64,000 nt of DNA from Amphibacillus sediminis NBRC 103570 (GCF_001552275.1 NZ_BCQW01000004.1:1-64000), one strand, 5' to 3'. Positions 44,985 to 56,900 are shown, counted from the stretch's first letter. Program-made: numbers and translations. The notes: generated by a model from the sequence alone, not told the origin.

Positions 44985-45664
44985 AATTTGCTGTGATTGT
45001 TTTCCCAGGCTCTAATTGTGACCGTGATATGTACTATGCTGCTAAGGACGCATTAGGAGAAGACGCCGATTTGGTCTGGTATCAAGATACAGATCTGACT
45101 AGCTATGATGCGATCTTAATTCCTGGGGGGTTTTCATACGGAGACTATTTACGCTGCGGCGCGATTGCCTCAACATCAGAAATGGTTCAATCATTACACC
45201 GTGAAGCAGAGAAAGGAACGCCTATTCTGGGGGTGTGTAATGGATTTCAAATATTGCTAGAAGCTGGTTTATTGCCAGGTGCGCTTTTACGAAATAAAGA
45301 TTTAAAGTTTATCTGTCATCATGAAAATCTAGTAGTCCAAAACAATCGGACCATTTTCACATCTGAATATGCACAAGGTCAAGTTATTTCGATCCCCATT
45401 GCTCACGGCGAAGGAAATTACTTTTGTGACGATGAGACGCTAAATCAACTAAAAGCCAATAATCAAATTGTCTTTACGTATCAAAACAATCCGAATGGTT
45501 CGGTTGCCGATATTGCCGGAATTATTAATCAACAAGGCAACGTTCTTGGTATGATGCCACACCCGGAACGGGCAACAGAGGGGATTCTGGGTAGTGAGGA
45601 TGGTTTACAGCTATTTAAATCATTGCTTGCAAATTGGAGGGACAGCTATGTTACAAACGCTTGA
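44981..45664 (+). CDS. purQ: FGAM synthase glutaminase subunit PurQ
   Basis: This 227-residue class I glutamine amidotransferase supplies ammonia to PurL. The nucleophile is in GVCNGFQ (about Cys86), and the catalytic pair is in [10 protein letters not shown] near the C-terminus. The oxyanion region [11 protein letters not shown] is intact. The start is GTG after GAGGAGGGG, overlapping purS by 4 nt; its end overlaps purL by 17 nt. Confidence 0.97.
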   Translation: MKFAVIVFPGSNCDRDMYYAAKDALGEDADLVWYQDTDLTSYDAILIPGGFSYGDYLRCGAIASTSEMVQSLHREAEKGTPILGVCNGFQILLEAGLLPGALLRNKDLKFICHHENLVVQNNRTIFTSEYAQGQVISIPIAHGEGNYFCDDETLNQLKANNQIVFTYQNNPNGSVADIAGIINQQGNVLGMMPHPERATEGILGSEDGLQLFKSLLANWRDSYVTNA

Positions 45665-47876
45665 AATAAGCCCAGAGTTGATTGAAGCAGAGAAACATTA
45701 TCGTGAAATGGGCTTAACTGATGAAGAGTATCAATCGATTGTCCGTATTTTAGGTAGAAGACCAAATTTCACTGAAACGGGTATTTTCTCAGTGATGTGG
45801 TCAGAGCATTGTAGCTATAAAACGTCTAAGCCATTACTCCGCAAGTTCCCTACCAAAGGTCCTCATGTACTACAGGGACCGGGGGAAGGTGCTGGAATTG
45901 TTGATATAGGTGACGGTCAAGCTGTTGCTTTTAAGATAGAGAGTCATAATCATCCCTCGGCAGTTGAGCCTTATCAAGGTGCAGCAACAGGTGTAGGGGG
46001 AATAATTCGTGATATTTTCTCAATGGGAGCAAGACCAATTGCTGTGCTTAACTCACTTCGTTTTGGTCAGCTTACAACTGGAAGGGTGAAATATCTTTTT
46101 GAAGAAGTTGTACATGGGATTGCTGGCTACGGCAATTGTGTAGGGGTCCCAACAGTCGGAGGTGAGGTTCAATTTGACGATTGTTATGAAGGGAACCCGC
46201 TAGTGAATGCGATGTGTGTAGGTTTGATTGATCATAAGGACATCCAACAGGGTATTGCGGCCGGCCTTGGCAATACGGTACTCTATGTTGGCTCAAAAAC
46301 GGGTCGTGACGGTATCCATGGTGCTACCTTCGCTTCTGAAGACCTTACAGAAGATTCTGAGAGTAAACGTTCAAATGTTCAAGTCGGTGATCCATTTATG
46401 GAGAAACTGCTTATTGAAGCATGCCTTGAAGCAATTCAATCTGATGCTCTGGTTGGCATTCAAGACATGGGAGCAGCTGGTTTAACTTCATCAGCAAGTG
46501 AGATGGCGAGTAAAGCTGGGATGGGTTTAGAGTTGAACTTAGATTTGATCCCACAACGGGAAGCGAATATGTCTGCGTATGAAATGATGCTGTCTGAATC
46601 TCAAGAACGGATGTTGCTCGTAGTCACAAAAGGACGGGAACAAGAAATTATCGACATATTTGAGAAATATTCATTAGAAGCTGTTGCTGTCGGGAAAGTA
46701 ACGGCTGATAAGCAATTTCGTTTACAACATCAAGGTAAGGTCGTATGTGATATTCCTGTTGATACATTAGCAGAAGATGCACCTGTTTACCATAAGCCAG
46801 CAAAGGTGCCTGAATATTATCAGGCTTTCCAAGCCATGCCTGCCTATCTTCCAGCAGTAGATAACCATCAACAAGTGTTGGAGCAGTTATTGGCTCAACC
46901 TACGATCGCTAGTAAAGAATATGTCTATGATCAATATGACTCAATGGTGCAAGCGAACACAGCTGTAGCTCCAGGATCAGATGCTGCGGTTATTCGCATC
47001 CGGGATTATGATAAAGCTATTGCAATCACTACAGACTGTAATGCACGGTATATTTATTTGGACCCTCGAACAGGGGGACAAATTGCGGTAGCTGAAGCAG
47101 CCAGAAACATTGTATCTTCTGGAGCTAAGCCGCTAGCCCTTACCGATGGTTTGAATTTCGGTAATCCAGATAAACCAGAGAACTTTTGGCAAATGGAACA
47201 AAGTGTTGAAGGGATGGCTGAGGCCAGCTTGGCTCTCAATACGCCTGTGATTAGTGGCAATGTTTCCTTATATAATGAATCGAATGGACAGGCGATCTTT
47301 CCAACACCGATTGTCGGGATGGTAGGTCTACATGAATCCACTCAACATATTACGACATCCTCCTTTAAACAGCCTGGTGATCTCATTATCGTTATTGGGG
47401 AGACAAAACCGGAGTTTGGTGGGAGCGAATTGCAGAATCTATTAGAAGGTAAATACTTTGGCCATGCCCCGACACTAGATTTAGAGATTGAGGCTAAGCG
47501 GCAAAGCCAACTGTTAAAGGCCATTCAAGCCGGACTTATCCAATCTGCCCATGATATTTCAGAAGGTGGCTTAGCTGTCGCGCTAAGTGAAAGCTTATTT
47601 AATCCATCTGGTTTAGGAGCTAAGATTGAACTTAACGGTGATCCGACCACTGCTTTATTTAGTGAGACACAATCACGCTTCGTTGTTTCAATTAAAGAAA
47701 CTGATCTAGCTGACTTTGTTAATTTAGTAGACGATACGGAGGTAATTGGTCTGGTAACGGATGCTGCCAAACTGGTTGTTACGGTCGATCAAAAGCTGAT
47801 TATTGATAGTGAAATAGCCCAGCTAGAGCAAAAGTGGAAGGGAGCTATACCATGCTTGCTGAAATCAAAGGCTTAA
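45648..47876 (+). CDS. purL: FGAM synthase large subunit PurL (small type)
   Basis: This 742-residue synthetase converts FGAR to FGAM with ATP and ammonia from PurQ. Motifs include [30 protein letters not shown](R) and GVPTVGGE. Length fits the PurSQL-type protein without a glutaminase domain. The ATG at 45648 follows TGGAGGGAC; an earlier ATG inside purQ is not well placed. It overlaps purF by 25 nt. Confidence 0.97.
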   Translation: MLQTLEISPELIEAEKHYREMGLTDEEYQSIVRILGRRPNFTETGIFSVMWSEHCSYKTSKPLLRKFPTKGPHVLQGPGEGAGIVDIGDGQAVAFKIESHNHPSAVEPYQGAATGVGGIIRDIFSMGARPIAVLNSLRFGQLTTGRVKYLFEEVVHGIAGYGNCVGVPTVGGEVQFDDCYEGNPLVNAMCVGLIDHKDIQQGIAAGLGNTVLYVGSKTGRDGIHGATFASEDLTEDSESKRSNVQVGDPFMEKLLIEACLEAIQSDALVGIQDMGAAGLTSSASEMASKAGMGLELNLDLIPQREANMSAYEMMLSESQERMLLVVTKGREQEIIDIFEKYSLEAVAVGKVTADKQFRLQHQGKVVCDIPVDTLAEDAPVYHKPAKVPEYYQAFQAMPAYLPAVDNHQQVLEQLLAQPTIASKEYVYDQYDSMVQANTAVAPGSDAAVIRIRDYDKAIAITTDCNARYIYLDPRTGGQIAVAEAARNIVSSGAKPLALTDGLNFGNPDKPENFWQMEQSVEGMAEASLALNTPVISGNVSLYNESNGQAIFPTPIVGMVGLHESTQHITTSSFKQPGDLIIVIGETKPEFGGSELQNLLEGKYFGHAPTLDLEIEAKRQSQLLKAIQAGLIQSAHDISEGGLAVALSESLFNPSGLGAKIELNGDPTTALFSETQSRFVVSIKETDLADFVNLVDDTEVIGLVTDAAKLVVTVDQKLIIDSEIAQLEQKWKGAIPCLLKSKA

Positions 47877-49264
47877 ATGAAGAATGTGGTGTATTCGCTA
47901 TTTGGGGACATGAAAAGGCAGCCGAGATGGCTTACTATGGTCTACACGCCCTCCAGCACCGTGGTCAAGAAGGAGCGGGAATTGTGTCTAGTGATGGAGC
48001 ACAGCTCCATGTCCATAAAGGTACGGGCTTAATTAATGAGGTATTTGAAGCTGGAAAGATACGTAACCTTAAAGGTCAAGCAGCAATTGGCCATGTCCGA
48101 TATGCGACCTTAGGTGGGGGAGGTTATGAGAATGTTCAACCTCTTGTTTTTCGATCACAGACTAGTAGCCTAGCTTTAGCACATAATGGTAACCTTGTTA
48201 ATGCCTTTGCTTTAAAGACACAATTAGAAGCACAAGGAAGTATCTTGCAAACAACCTCTGATACAGAGGTTGTTGCCCATTTAGTAAAACGAAGTGGTCA
48301 CTTGGAGCTTGAAGAAGCCATCAAGCAAGCATTAGGAATGGTCAAAGGGGCTTACGCGTTTACCTTTTTGACCGAAAATAAAATGTTTGTCGCTTTAGAT
48401 CCAAGGGGATTAAGGCCATTATCGATTGGTATGCTTGGTGATGCTTATGTCATTGCTTCTGAGACTTGTGCCTTTGATTTAATTGGGGCAACCTATGAAC
48501 GCGAAGTACAACCAGGCGAGCTGTTAATTATTGATGAGAATGGGATGCGCTCCACAGCCTTTAGCTCCCCAATGAAACGGACCCTTTGTTCAATGGAATA
48601 TGTGTATTTTTCCCGTCCTGATAGTAATGTGAACGGATTAAATGTTCACGCGAGTCGTAAGACGATGGGGAAACAATTGGCCACTGAAGCTATGGTTGAG
48701 GCTGATGTCGTTACTGGTGTACCCGATTCAAGTATTTCGGCTGCGATTGGCTTTTCGGAAGCAAGTGGCATTCCGTATGAGTTGGGCTTGATTAAGAATC
48801 GTTATGTTGGTCGTACCTTTATTCAACCATCCCAAGAGTTGAGAGAACAAGGCGTTAAGATGAAGCTTTCCCCAGTTCGGGGTATTGTCGAAGGGAAGCG
48901 TGTCGTGATGGTTGATGATTCTATTGTTAGGGGGACAACAAGTCGACGGATTGTGCGCCTGCTGAAAGAAGCGGGTGCGACCGAGGTACATGTTCGCATT
49001 GCTTCACCGCCGATTGTCAATCCGTGCTATTACGGCATTGATACATCAACAAAAAGTGAGCTTATTGCAGCTAACTTTTCGGTCGAAGAGATGCGTCAAC
49101 AAATTGGCGCTGACAGCTTGGCTTTTTTATCCGCAGAAGGACTCGAAAAATCGATCGTTACCGATCCGAATTCAATAACACAGGGTGTATGCCAGGCCTG
49201 TTTTACCGGCAACTATCCTACCGAAATATATCCAGATACGATAATTCCAGCTTACAAGGATTAA
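47852..49264 (+). CDS. purF: Amidophosphoribosyltransferase PurF
   Basis: This 470-residue enzyme makes phosphoribosylamine from PRPP and glutamine, the first committed step. It has an 11-residue propeptide ([11 protein letters not shown]) before the catalytic Cys12, as in B. subtilis, where processing exposes Cys and an Fe-S cluster is needed. The PRPP loop [16 protein letters not shown] and an N-terminal Ntn glutaminase domain (RYATLG, HNGNLVN) are intact. Cysteines near 394 and the C-terminus (CQACFTG) could be cluster ligands. The ATG at 47852 follows GGAAGGGAG. Confidence 0.97.
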   Translation: MLAEIKGLNEECGVFAIWGHEKAAEMAYYGLHALQHRGQEGAGIVSSDGAQLHVHKGTGLINEVFEAGKIRNLKGQAAIGHVRYATLGGGGYENVQPLVFRSQTSSLALAHNGNLVNAFALKTQLEAQGSILQTTSDTEVVAHLVKRSGHLELEEAIKQALGMVKGAYAFTFLTENKMFVALDPRGLRPLSIGMLGDAYVIASETCAFDLIGATYEREVQPGELLIIDENGMRSTAFSSPMKRTLCSMEYVYFSRPDSNVNGLNVHASRKTMGKQLATEAMVEADVVTGVPDSSISAAIGFSEASGIPYELGLIKNRYVGRTFIQPSQELREQGVKMKLSPVRGIVEGKRVVMVDDSIVRGTTSRRIVRLLKEAGATEVHVRIASPPIVNPCYYGIDTSTKSELIAANFSVEEMRQQIGADSLAFLSAEGLEKSIVTDPNSITQGVCQACFTGNYPTEIYPDTIIPAYKD

Positions 49265-49283
49265 GCAAAAGGAGCGAACCGGG

Positions 49284-50312
49284 ATGAGTGACGTGTATAA
49301 AGCAGCAGGTGTCGATGTTAATGCTGGCTACCAAGCTGTTGAGTTAATGAAAAAGCATATTAAACGTACGGAGCGGAAAGAGGTAATAGGTGGTGTTGGC
49401 AGTTTTGCCGGCTTATTTGATCTATCTGGCTTTAGCTATCCAGAGCCTGTTCTTATTTCAGGAACGGATGGCGTAGGTACCAAGCTAAAGCTTGCCTTTG
49501 AATTGAATCGACATGATACGGTAGGGATTGATTTAGTTGCCATGTGTGTGAATGACATTATTGCGCAAGGAGCTGATCCACTTTTTTTCCTTGATTATAT
49601 TGCCTGTGGTAAAAACAATCCAACTCAAATTGAGCAAATTGTTAAAGGGATTGCTGACGGCTGTGCTGAAAGCGGTACGGCGATTGTTGGCGGAGAAACA
49701 GCCGAAATGCCTGGCATGTATCAAGAGAATGAATACGACCTGGCTGGATTTGTTGTTGGAATGGCTAATAAACCAGATCTCATCACAGGCAAGCAGATAA
49801 CAGCAGGTGATGCTGTGATAGGAATTAGCTCTAGTGGTGTGCATTCAAATGGTTTTTCGCTTGTTAGAAAAATTTTATCAGAGGCACAGATCGATTTGAC
49901 CACCCATGTCGATCAGTTAGGATCCCGAGTCGGAGAGGTCTTACTGACCCCAACTAAAATATATGTTAGGGCGATTCAATCATTAAAATCCAACCTAACG
50001 ATCAAGGGAATCAGTCACATTACCGGTGGTGGTTTTTATGAGAACTTACCACGTGCCTTACCAGGGACTCTGGGGATCGAGATAAAAGCAGGAAGTTGGT
50101 CTATTCCAGCGATTTTCACATATTTGCAGAAGCTGGGTGGATTCACTTTTAATGACATGCTTGGTGTCTTTAACATGGGGATTGGTATGGCAGTAATCGT
50201 TGACCAGGCTGAGAAAGATCGTGCCCTTGATATTTTGCAGAACTTTGGTGAAGAAGCATTCATAATTGGTCAGGTCACAAATCAGTCAGGGGTGACGATT
50301 GTTGAGTCATAA
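49284..50312 (+). CDS. purM: AIR synthase PurM
   Basis: This 342-residue enzyme closes the imidazole ring of FGAM using ATP to form AIR. PurM-type motifs are [49 protein letters not shown] and THITGGG-like [22 protein letters not shown] precedes the ATG. It lies 19 nt after purF and overlaps purN. Confidence 0.97.
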   Translation: MSDVYKAAGVDVNAGYQAVELMKKHIKRTERKEVIGGVGSFAGLFDLSGFSYPEPVLISGTDGVGTKLKLAFELNRHDTVGIDLVAMCVNDIIAQGADPLFFLDYIACGKNNPTQIEQIVKGIADGCAESGTAIVGGETAEMPGMYQENEYDLAGFVVGMANKPDLITGKQITAGDAVIGISSSGVHSNGFSLVRKILSEAQIDLTTHVDQLGSRVGEVLLTPTKIYVRAIQSLKSNLTIKGISHITGGGFYENLPRALPGTLGIEIKAGSWSIPAIFTYLQKLGGFTFNDMLGVFNMGIGMAVIVDQAEKDRALDILQNFGEEAFIIGQVTNQSGVTIVES

Positions 50313-50889
50313 AACTAAGCTGGCGATATTTGCCTCCGGTACAGGCAGTAATTATGATGCTATAATGGCTGCGATTAACAACGGTTTACTTGAAGCAGAG
50401 GTGGCCATTCTAGTCTGTGATCGTCCAAATGCAGCCGTCATCGAGAAGGCCAAAAAAAAACAGACCCCAATTTTTAGTTTTGATCCGAAGCAATACTCAG
50501 CTAAAGCTGATTTTGAGCGGGAGATTATTCAACAGCTTTGCGTGAAGGGTGTTGAGTGGATCATTCTAGCGGGTTATATGAGACTGATTGGACAAACATT
50601 ATTAAATCGGTATGAGGGAAAAATCATTAATATTCACCCTTCTTTACTACCGTCGTTCCCAGGTTTGGATGCAATTGGACAGGCGATCGAAGCAGGGGTT
50701 AAACTAACTGGTGTCACCATTCATTATGTAGATGCAGGAATGGATACAGGACAGATTATTGCTCAAGCGCCTGTGACTATTTCTGAGGATATGTCAAAAG
50801 CTGATCTTCAATCTGCTATTCAAAAGGTTGAGCATCAGCTTTATCCAACAATCATTAAACAATTAATTAACAGGGGGAAACAGCTTTGA
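50302..50889 (+). CDS. purN: GAR transformylase PurN
   Basis: This 195-residue enzyme transfers a formyl group from 10-formyltetrahydrofolate to GAR. Motifs are [12 protein letters not shown], the catalytic [12 protein letters not shown] (Asn/His) and [17 protein letters not shown] with the catalytic Asp. Two adjacent TTG starts (50299, 50302) follow AGGGGTGA; the second has better spacing. It overlaps purM and its stop overlaps the purH start. Confidence 0.95.
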   Translation: MSHKTKLAIFASGTGSNYDAIMAAINNGLLEAEVAILVCDRPNAAVIEKAKKKQTPIFSFDPKQYSAKADFEREIIQQLCVKGVEWIILAGYMRLIGQTLLNRYEGKIINIHPSLLPSFPGLDAIGQAIEAGVKLTGVTIHYVDAGMDTGQIIAQAPVTISEDMSKADLQSAIQKVEHQLYPTIIKQLINRGKQL

Positions 50890-52421
50890 AAAAACGTGCT
50901 TTGTTGAGTGTGTCAGATAAAACGAACTTAATACCATTTGCAAAAGGTTTAGTTGAACGAGGGTATCAGCTCATCTCTACTGGCGGGACACTAAAAGCTC
51001 TTACTAATGCTGGGCTAGAAGCCTTATCAGTTTCAGCTGTAACACAATTTGATGAAATCCTTGATGGTAGAGTAAAGACCCTTCATCCCTTTATTCATGC
51101 AGGTTTATTAGCCCGACGTGATGATCCCGCACATCAAGCACAGCTACAAGAGCGATCAATTACACCGATCGATCTCGTAGCCGTTAATTTGTACCCATTT
51201 AAAGAGACAATCGCCAAGTCTGGCGTAACGGAGACTGATGCGATTGAAAATATTGATATTGGTGGACCAACGATGCTTCGTTCAGCAGCCAAGAACTTTC
51301 GGGATGTCACAGTGGTGGTGGATCCAGTAGATTACGATGCTGTTCTTGATCAGCTTACTAACAGAGACGACTCCTTAGCTTTTCGGAAAAAGTTAGCGGC
51401 CAAGGTGTTTCGTCACACTGCACACTATGATGCATTAATCGCTGGGTATTTTGCTGAACTGACAGACGAAGCAGCTCCAGAAACCATCAGCTTGAGCTAT
51501 GAAAAGGTTCAATCATTACGTTATGGTGAGAACCCTCATCAAAACGCAGCATTTTATAAAGAAGCAATCATAAAAGGTGGTTCAATTGCAAACGCTGACC
51601 AGCTTCATGGTAAGGAATTGTCATATAACAACATTCAAGATGCGAACGCTGCACTTGAGATTGTACTTGAATTTGACCAGCAGCCAGCCGCAGTTGCCGT
51701 TAAGCATATGAACCCATGTGGGGTTGGTATCGGTGACACAATTGAACATGCTTTTCGAAAAGCTTATGATGCAGATCCTGTTTCTATCTTTGGGGGGATT
51801 GTCGCATTAAATCGTGAGGTCGATGCAGCAACAGCAAGTTTACTAAAGGAAATCTTCTTAGAAATCATCATTGCACCGAGCTTTTCACAAGAAGCACTTG
51901 ATATTTTAACAGTTAAGCCAAATCTTCGTCTCTTAAAAACACCGTTCAAAGCAGATGCAAGTGATGCCAAAAAAGTCGTTAGTGTCTTAGGTGGTTTGTT
52001 AATTCAAGATCGCGATAACGGTCAGTTAGATCCAGATGCACTTACTGTTGCGACTGATCGCGCACCAACTGAAGAGGAGCTTGCTGAGCTATTATTTGCT
52101 TGGAAGGTTGTTAAGCATGTTAAATCGAATGCGATTGTAGTGGCTAAAGATAACCAAACAATAGGTGTTGGTGCAGGACAAATGAATCGAGTTGGTGCAG
52201 CGCAAATTGCATTTGACCAAGCAGGAGCTAAAAGTCAGGGTGCTGTCCTAGCATCTGATGCCTTTTTCCCAATGCCAGATACGGTTGAGAATGCAGCCAA
52301 GGCAGGGATTAAGGCAATTATCCAGCCAGGTGGCTCAAAGCGTGATCAAGACTCTATTGATATGTGTAATAAGCATGGTATCGCTATGGTGATGACTGAG
52401 ATGCGTCACTTTAAACATTAA
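50886..52421 (+). CDS. purH: AICAR transformylase/IMP cyclohydrolase PurH
   Basis: This 511-residue bifunctional enzyme performs the last two steps to IMP. The N-terminal MGS-like cyclohydrolase domain (about 1-190: [36 protein letters not shown]) is followed by the transformylase domain ([22 protein letters not shown], and SNAIV near 410). Start is TTG overlapping the purN stop, after AGGGGG. The next gene, purD, is 228 nt away because a repeat lies between. Confidence 0.97.
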   Translation: MKKRALLSVSDKTNLIPFAKGLVERGYQLISTGGTLKALTNAGLEALSVSAVTQFDEILDGRVKTLHPFIHAGLLARRDDPAHQAQLQERSITPIDLVAVNLYPFKETIAKSGVTETDAIENIDIGGPTMLRSAAKNFRDVTVVVDPVDYDAVLDQLTNRDDSLAFRKKLAAKVFRHTAHYDALIAGYFAELTDEAAPETISLSYEKVQSLRYGENPHQNAAFYKEAIIKGGSIANADQLHGKELSYNNIQDANAALEIVLEFDQQPAAVAVKHMNPCGVGIGDTIEHAFRKAYDADPVSIFGGIVALNREVDAATASLLKEIFLEIIIAPSFSQEALDILTVKPNLRLLKTPFKADASDAKKVVSVLGGLLIQDRDNGQLDPDALTVATDRAPTEEELAELLFAWKVVKHVKSNAIVVAKDNQTIGVGAGQMNRVGAAQIAFDQAGAKSQGAVLASDAFFPMPDTVENAAKAGIKAIIQPGGSKRDQDSIDMCNKHGIAMVMTEMRHFKH

Positions 52422-52502
52422 GCGGATAGCTTTAAAGAGTTGTTGAATAACGGGCAAATCAAGGTGGCAATAGTTGAGCAATGATCGGTAGTGGTGAATA
52501 AG

Positions 52503-52590
52503 CACGGGAGATCTAACAGCCAGTAACGGCCCGATTGGTTCAACTAACGTTCAGTGGGGGAAATTCCACTGAACGAAGTTTCACTTTATA
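52503..52590 (+). repeat. Dispersed repeat family 1, copy E (partial)
   Basis: This copy of about 88 bp between purH and purD keeps GGGAGATCTAACAGCCAGTA, GATTGGTTCAACTAACG and the end CACTGAACGAAGTTTCACTT. Here the arms CGTTCAGTGG and CCACTGAACG are separated by only eight bases (GGGAAATT), making a perfect 10-bp hairpin. It resembles the minimal closed form of the element. Confidence 0.87.
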
Positions 52591-52649
52591 TCTCACGATC
52601 ACTCGGATTTAGGTTATTTTTCAACATTAATAAGATTGAGGGGATTTGA

Positions 52650-53900
52650 ATGAAGGTACTCGTGATTGGAAGCGGTGGGCGTGAACATATGCTTGTAAAG
52701 AAGCTGTTAGAAGATGAACGGGTTGAGGAAATGTTTGTAGCACCTGGTAATGGTGGGATCGCGGAAGAGGCACAATGTATCCCGATTAAAGAAACAGACA
52801 TAGATGCGTTGGTTAACTTTGCTAGACAGGAGCAAATGGATTGGACAATCGTAGGCCCGGAGCTTCCATTGATGCTAGGTATCGTCAATGCTTTTCGTGC
52901 AGCTAACTTAAACGTTTTTGGACCAACTCAAGAAGCAGCGATGATTGAAGGAAGCAAGGACTTTTCTAAAGCGCTCATGAAAAAATATCAAGTCCCAACC
53001 GCTAATTACCAAAGTTTTACTAATAGCGACCAAGCCAAGGCCTATATCAGACAAAAGGGCGCACCGATTGTAATTAAAGCAGACGGGCTTGCGGCAGGTA
53101 AAGGGGTTGTAGTGGCTTTGACAGAGGAGCAAGCTCTAACCGCTATTGATGATATGCTCGAGGCGAATCGTTTTGGTCAGGCGGGTGCATGTGTTGTCAT
53201 TGAAGAATTTCTTGCAGGTAAGGAATTCTCCTTATTTGCTTTTGTTAATGGTGAATCTGTATATCCCATGCTTCCAGCACGTGATCACAAACGTGCTTTT
53301 GATGGTGATCAAGGACCGAATACTGGTGGAATGGGAGCATATTCGCCTGTACCAGATTTAGACCAAGAGCATCTAAGTTTTGCAGTTGAATCGATCTTAA
53401 AGCCGGTCGCCAATGCAATGGTTGCGGAAGGTCGTCCCTATACAGGGGTATTATATGCTGGATTAATTGTGACGGCAGACGGGGTTAAGGTTATTGAATT
53501 TAATGCACGATTTGGGGACCCTGAAACACAGGTTGTCTTACCTTTATTGAAAAATAATTTACTTCAGGTAATTGAGGATATTGACAATGGTAATGACCCA
53601 AAGCTTGAATGGAGAGCAGGCTATGCCATTGGTGCCGTTGTCGCTTCCAGTGGTTATCCTCATCAATATCGAAAGGGTGTCACGTTACCCGACTTACCTG
53701 ACGATGACCAATGTTACTTAATTCATGCAGGTACGGTAAAAGAAGCTGAACAGTTTAAGTCAAGTGGAGGACGTGTTCTGCTGGTTGGAGCAATTAATCA
53801 AACGTTGAAACGGGCACAGGCTAATATTTATCACTATCTGGAAAGGTTTGATCAAAACAAAGCATTCTTTTATCGGAAAGATATTGGAGATTTCGAATAG
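52650..53900 (+). CDS. purD: GAR synthetase PurD
   Basis: This 416-residue ATP-grasp enzyme joins phosphoribosylamine and glycine. Motifs are VIGSGGREHML, GPELPLMLGI, ADGLAAGKGVVV, RDHKRAFDGDQGPNTGGMGAYSP and FNARFGDPETQ. TTGAGGGGATTTGA precedes the ATG. It ends the pur operon; the gap after purH contains repeat E, so continued cotranscription depends on reading through its hairpin. Confidence 0.97.
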   Translation: MKVLVIGSGGREHMLVKKLLEDERVEEMFVAPGNGGIAEEAQCIPIKETDIDALVNFARQEQMDWTIVGPELPLMLGIVNAFRAANLNVFGPTQEAAMIEGSKDFSKALMKKYQVPTANYQSFTNSDQAKAYIRQKGAPIVIKADGLAAGKGVVVALTEEQALTAIDDMLEANRFGQAGACVVIEEFLAGKEFSLFAFVNGESVYPMLPARDHKRAFDGDQGPNTGGMGAYSPVPDLDQEHLSFAVESILKPVANAMVAEGRPYTGVLYAGLIVTADGVKVIEFNARFGDPETQVVLPLLKNNLLQVIEDIDNGNDPKLEWRAGYAIGAVVASSGYPHQYRKGVTLPDLPDDDQCYLIHAGTVKEAEQFKSSGGRVLLVGAINQTLKRAQANIYHYLERFDQNKAFFYRKDIGDFE

Positions 53901-54007
53901 TAGGATAATAAGGCAAGATGAACATAACGCATGATAACTCATTCTACGACAACCATTCACAATGAGCGAATCAAGACTTGGTGCAGCTTTCCAGTCAACT
54001 AAACATC

Positions 54008-54038
54008 GCCGTGACAATCTGTAAGCACGGCTTGTTTT
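54008..54038 (+). terminator. Probable terminator of the pur operon
   Basis: GCCGTG (54008-54013) pairs with CACGGC (54026-54031), followed by TTGTTTT. A separate perfect palindrome CAGACCGGTCTG (54040-54051) follows. The stem is short, so efficiency is uncertain. Confidence 0.6.
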
Positions 54039-54198
54039 ACAGACCGGTCTGCCTGCTCTAAGTCTTTTTTGCATGAATCTTCTCGTTTAGCTACAGGGAT
54101 CAATTTTCTGTAAGACTAATATATTTACGATGATAGTGCAGTAGAGAAATAGAAAATATGTTATTCTGGAAGAAGAATACATATTTAGGAGGCAGGTT

Positions 54199-54990
54199 AT
54201 GTCAGACGAAATCATTTTAGAATTGAGGGATTTATCCATTTCATTCGCCGGAAAACAAGTACTTGACCGGATTAATTTAAAGGTGAAGAAAGGACAGATC
54301 ATTGGCTATATTGGTCCAAATGGTGCTGGTAAAAGTACAACGGTAAAAATTATCCTTGGATTAATCGAGCAATATCAGGGAGATGTTATTGTTTTCGGTC
54401 AAAATATTAGGGAGACCAGTGTTCAATATAAAAAGCGAATTGGCTACGTGCCAGAGACAGGTGAAATCTATCAAGATTTAACAGCCCTTGAGTACGTAAC
54501 ATTTGTTGGTCAAATGTATGAAATGAAAGCCGAACTTATTGAACAGAAATTGACCGATCTACTCGAACTATTTGAGATGAAGCATGTGCTTCATTCTCGT
54601 ATTGAAACATTCTCAAAGGGGATGAAACAAAAACTACTGATTATCGCCAGTCTGATACATGATCCGGATTTAATCTTCTTTGACGAGCCATTAAGTGGAT
54701 TAGATGCTAATAGTGTGATGATTATTAAAGAGCTTATGGCTCGATTGGCTCGTTCAGGAAAAACGATTTTTTATTCCTCACACATTATGGACGTTGTCGA
54801 AAAAATCAGTGATCGGATTTTACTATTAAATAATGGTACCATTGTGGCTGATGGTAGCTTTGAAGAATTAAGAGCCAACCGCGAGGGTTCGTTGGAACAA
54901 ATTTTCAATGAATTGACAGGCTTTGATCGTCATGAGCAGATTGCTGATGAGATAGTCAGATTAATTCATGGAGCTGATCATGATGAATAA
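54199..54990 (+). CDS. ABC exporter ATPase (EcsA-like)
   Basis: This 263-residue ATPase has Walker A GPNGAGKST, signature FSKGMKQK, Walker B LIFFDEPLSGLDAN and switch SSHIM. The degenerate signature (FSKGM rather than LSGGQ) is typical of DrrA/EcsA-type exporters with a separate multi-spanning partner. TTAGGAGGC precedes the ATG. It overlaps the permease gene, its presumed partner. Substrate unknown. Confidence 0.92.
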   Translation: MSDEIILELRDLSISFAGKQVLDRINLKVKKGQIIGYIGPNGAGKSTTVKIILGLIEQYQGDVIVFGQNIRETSVQYKKRIGYVPETGEIYQDLTALEYVTFVGQMYEMKAELIEQKLTDLLELFEMKHVLHSRIETFSKGMKQKLLIIASLIHDPDLIFFDEPLSGLDANSVMIIKELMARLARSGKTIFYSSHIMDVVEKISDRILLLNNGTIVADGSFEELRANREGSLEQIFNELTGFDRHEQIADEIVRLIHGADHDE

Positions 54991-56593
54991 TACCTTAACA
55001 TTAAAAATTCTTGATCGTTTTAGCGGCTTGTTTAAGGTACTTGGGGCAGATTACGAAAAGCTGCGGCTCGTTCTCGGGTTTAAATTAATGATGGATAAAC
55101 GTCGAGTTCCTACCATTATGCAAGACAGTAGGCAGAAGGAAAATACTTTATTAACACCCTTTGTCAAGTCACTGCTACTCTATGCTTTTTACGGCTTATT
55201 CTTAATTCCCTTTTTGATTATGGGGGATGCCTATTTATTTCAATTAAGTATTGTGTTTACGATTGTTATGTTTATTCTCATGACTTCAATGATTGCAGAT
55301 TTTTCATCAGTCTTATTAGATGTGAGAGATAAGGTTATTCTCGATACGAAGCCGATTGATTCAAAAACGTTATCGGTAGCAAAATTTACCCATATTGTTA
55401 TCTATATGACTCAATTGACAGGTGCATTGTTACTCATTCCGTTAATAGTTAGTATTGTGATCCAAGGGGTCGCTTTTGCTCTAATCTTAATAATCAGCTT
55501 AATTTTCGTTAGTATTTTGTGCATCGTATTAACTGCTATCTTTTATATTTTGGTACTGAAATTCTTTGATGGTGAAAAGTTACGAAACATGATCAATTCG
55601 ATTCAGATTGTGCTAACGGTTGGAATAGTAGTTGGTTATCAATTGATTGCCCGATCGTTTGAAATGATCGATATGACGTTAGCGTTTGAATGGCAATGGT
55701 GGCATTTGTTGTTACCACCAATGTGGTATAGTGCTATCTTTGAGCTAATATTATTGCAAAATACTAGCCTAGCAATGATTTTGTCAGCATTGATCGCTAT
55801 TTTTATCCCTTTACTTGCTCTATGGCTATACTTTAAGCTCATGCCAACCTTTGAACGTAATTTGCAGAAGTTAATGTCTGCCACTCATACTAGAAAGCAA
55901 AAGAAATCAAAGCTAATGAACGGTTTGTCGAAATGGCTCTGTCGAGATCAAAAGGAACATGCAGCCTTTCACTTCGCGTTAACCATGCTCCGCAAAGAGC
56001 GTGAATTTAAGTTGAAAGTTTACCCTGTGCTAGGGCTGTCGCTGGTCTTTCCATTTATTATGATTTTCACACTAGGCAGTCAAGAAACAGAGATAGATTT
56101 TCACTTTAGTTATCTGTATGCATATTTTTCTGTGCTGATGATTCCGACAGTTGTCTATATGCTAAAGTATTCGAGTAAAGCCAAAGGAGCTTGGCTTTAT
56201 CATGTCGTCCCTATTGAGGATACTAAAACTTTCTATCGTGCTACTTTAAAAGCTAGTTTAGTTCAGCTATTTATGCCGATAATTCTGGTACAATCACTTG
56301 TGTTCATTTATTTAGCAGGTCCAATCATGCTACTGCATGGTACCATTATTTTTCTAATCGGTTGTCTATTTACCGCCATTTGTTATCTCTTAGTTAATAA
56401 AGGTAAATATCCATTTTCTGAGCCGTTTTCCTTTGTTGAATCAGCAAGCACTGCGTTAATGTTTATTTCCATGCTTATTGTCGTAATTTTTGGTCTGATC
56501 CATTTTCTAGTGAACCTAGTTCCGATTGGCTTGATTATTTATGCGGTCGTATTAATGGTGTGCAATTACCTTGTTTGGAGAAAGATGCTATAA
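54980..56593 (+). CDS. ABC exporter permease, multi-spanning
   Basis: This protein of about 537 residues has roughly 12 hydrophobic segments: clusters at 60-110, 135-215, 235-300, 355-400 and 425-535. It resembles the large permeases paired with EcsA-like ATPases, without a recognised substrate. Two ATGs (54980, 54983) follow GGAG; an earlier one at 54968 overlaps the ATPase more. It overlaps the ATPase gene by 11 nt. It was not named more precisely because no family motif was recognised. Confidence 0.82.
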   Translation: MMNNTLTLKILDRFSGLFKVLGADYEKLRLVLGFKLMMDKRRVPTIMQDSRQKENTLLTPFVKSLLLYAFYGLFLIPFLIMGDAYLFQLSIVFTIVMFILMTSMIADFSSVLLDVRDKVILDTKPIDSKTLSVAKFTHIVIYMTQLTGALLLIPLIVSIVIQGVAFALILIISLIFVSILCIVLTAIFYILVLKFFDGEKLRNMINSIQIVLTVGIVVGYQLIARSFEMIDMTLAFEWQWWHLLLPPMWYSAIFELILLQNTSLAMILSALIAIFIPLLALWLYFKLMPTFERNLQKLMSATHTRKQKKSKLMNGLSKWLCRDQKEHAAFHFALTMLRKEREFKLKVYPVLGLSLVFPFIMIFTLGSQETEIDFHFSYLYAYFSVLMIPTVVYMLKYSSKAKGAWLYHVVPIEDTKTFYRATLKASLVQLFMPIILVQSLVFIYLAGPIMLLHGTIIFLIGCLFTAICYLLVNKGKYPFSEPFSFVESASTALMFISMLIVVIFGLIHFLVNLVPIGLIIYAVVLMVCNYLVWRKML

Positions 56594-56710
56594 ATGCCTG
56601 TGCAAATTACCGGACGTCATTAAACAAGTCGAGGGGCGATGGTATGCGTACACGATTTGTGAGTAATGAACAATACGTTCTGTCCCTATATCAAGAAATT
56701 CAAGTCAGAA

Positions 56711-56849
56711 AGTGAAACTTCGTTTAGTGGGGTTTCGACGCATAGGATATGCTCGTGCAGACGTTGCGACACGACGTCTCGAACTTAGTCAGATCTCTCC
56801 CGCACTGAACGTAAGTTGAACCAATCAGCCAGTTACACTGCGATAAATA
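56711..56849 (-). repeat. Dispersed repeat family 1, copy F (inverted, deletion form)
   Basis: On the minus strand this begins TTATCGCAGTGTAACTGGCT and jumps directly to GATTGGTTCAACTTACG, then has GACGTCGTGTCGCAACGTC and GCACGAGCATATCC, ending near CGAAGTTTCACT. The module between the first hairpin arms is missing, so the deletion differs from copy A. Confidence 0.87.
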
Positions 56850-56881
56850 AACACCCCAAAAGATTTACTTATGGGGTGTTT
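56849..56881 (-). terminator. Terminator after licH
   Basis: A perfect 9-bp stem AAACACCCC / GGGGTGTTT (56849-56857, 56873-56881) is followed on the minus strand by ATTTAT. It can also act in the plus direction for the exporter operon. Confidence 0.8.
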
Positions 56882-56900
56882 ATCGTACTTGTGATAGGTT

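Noticed and set aside
28002-56849. CRISPR array
   Set aside because: The repeats are far apart, of different lengths and orientations, without regular spacers or cas genes.
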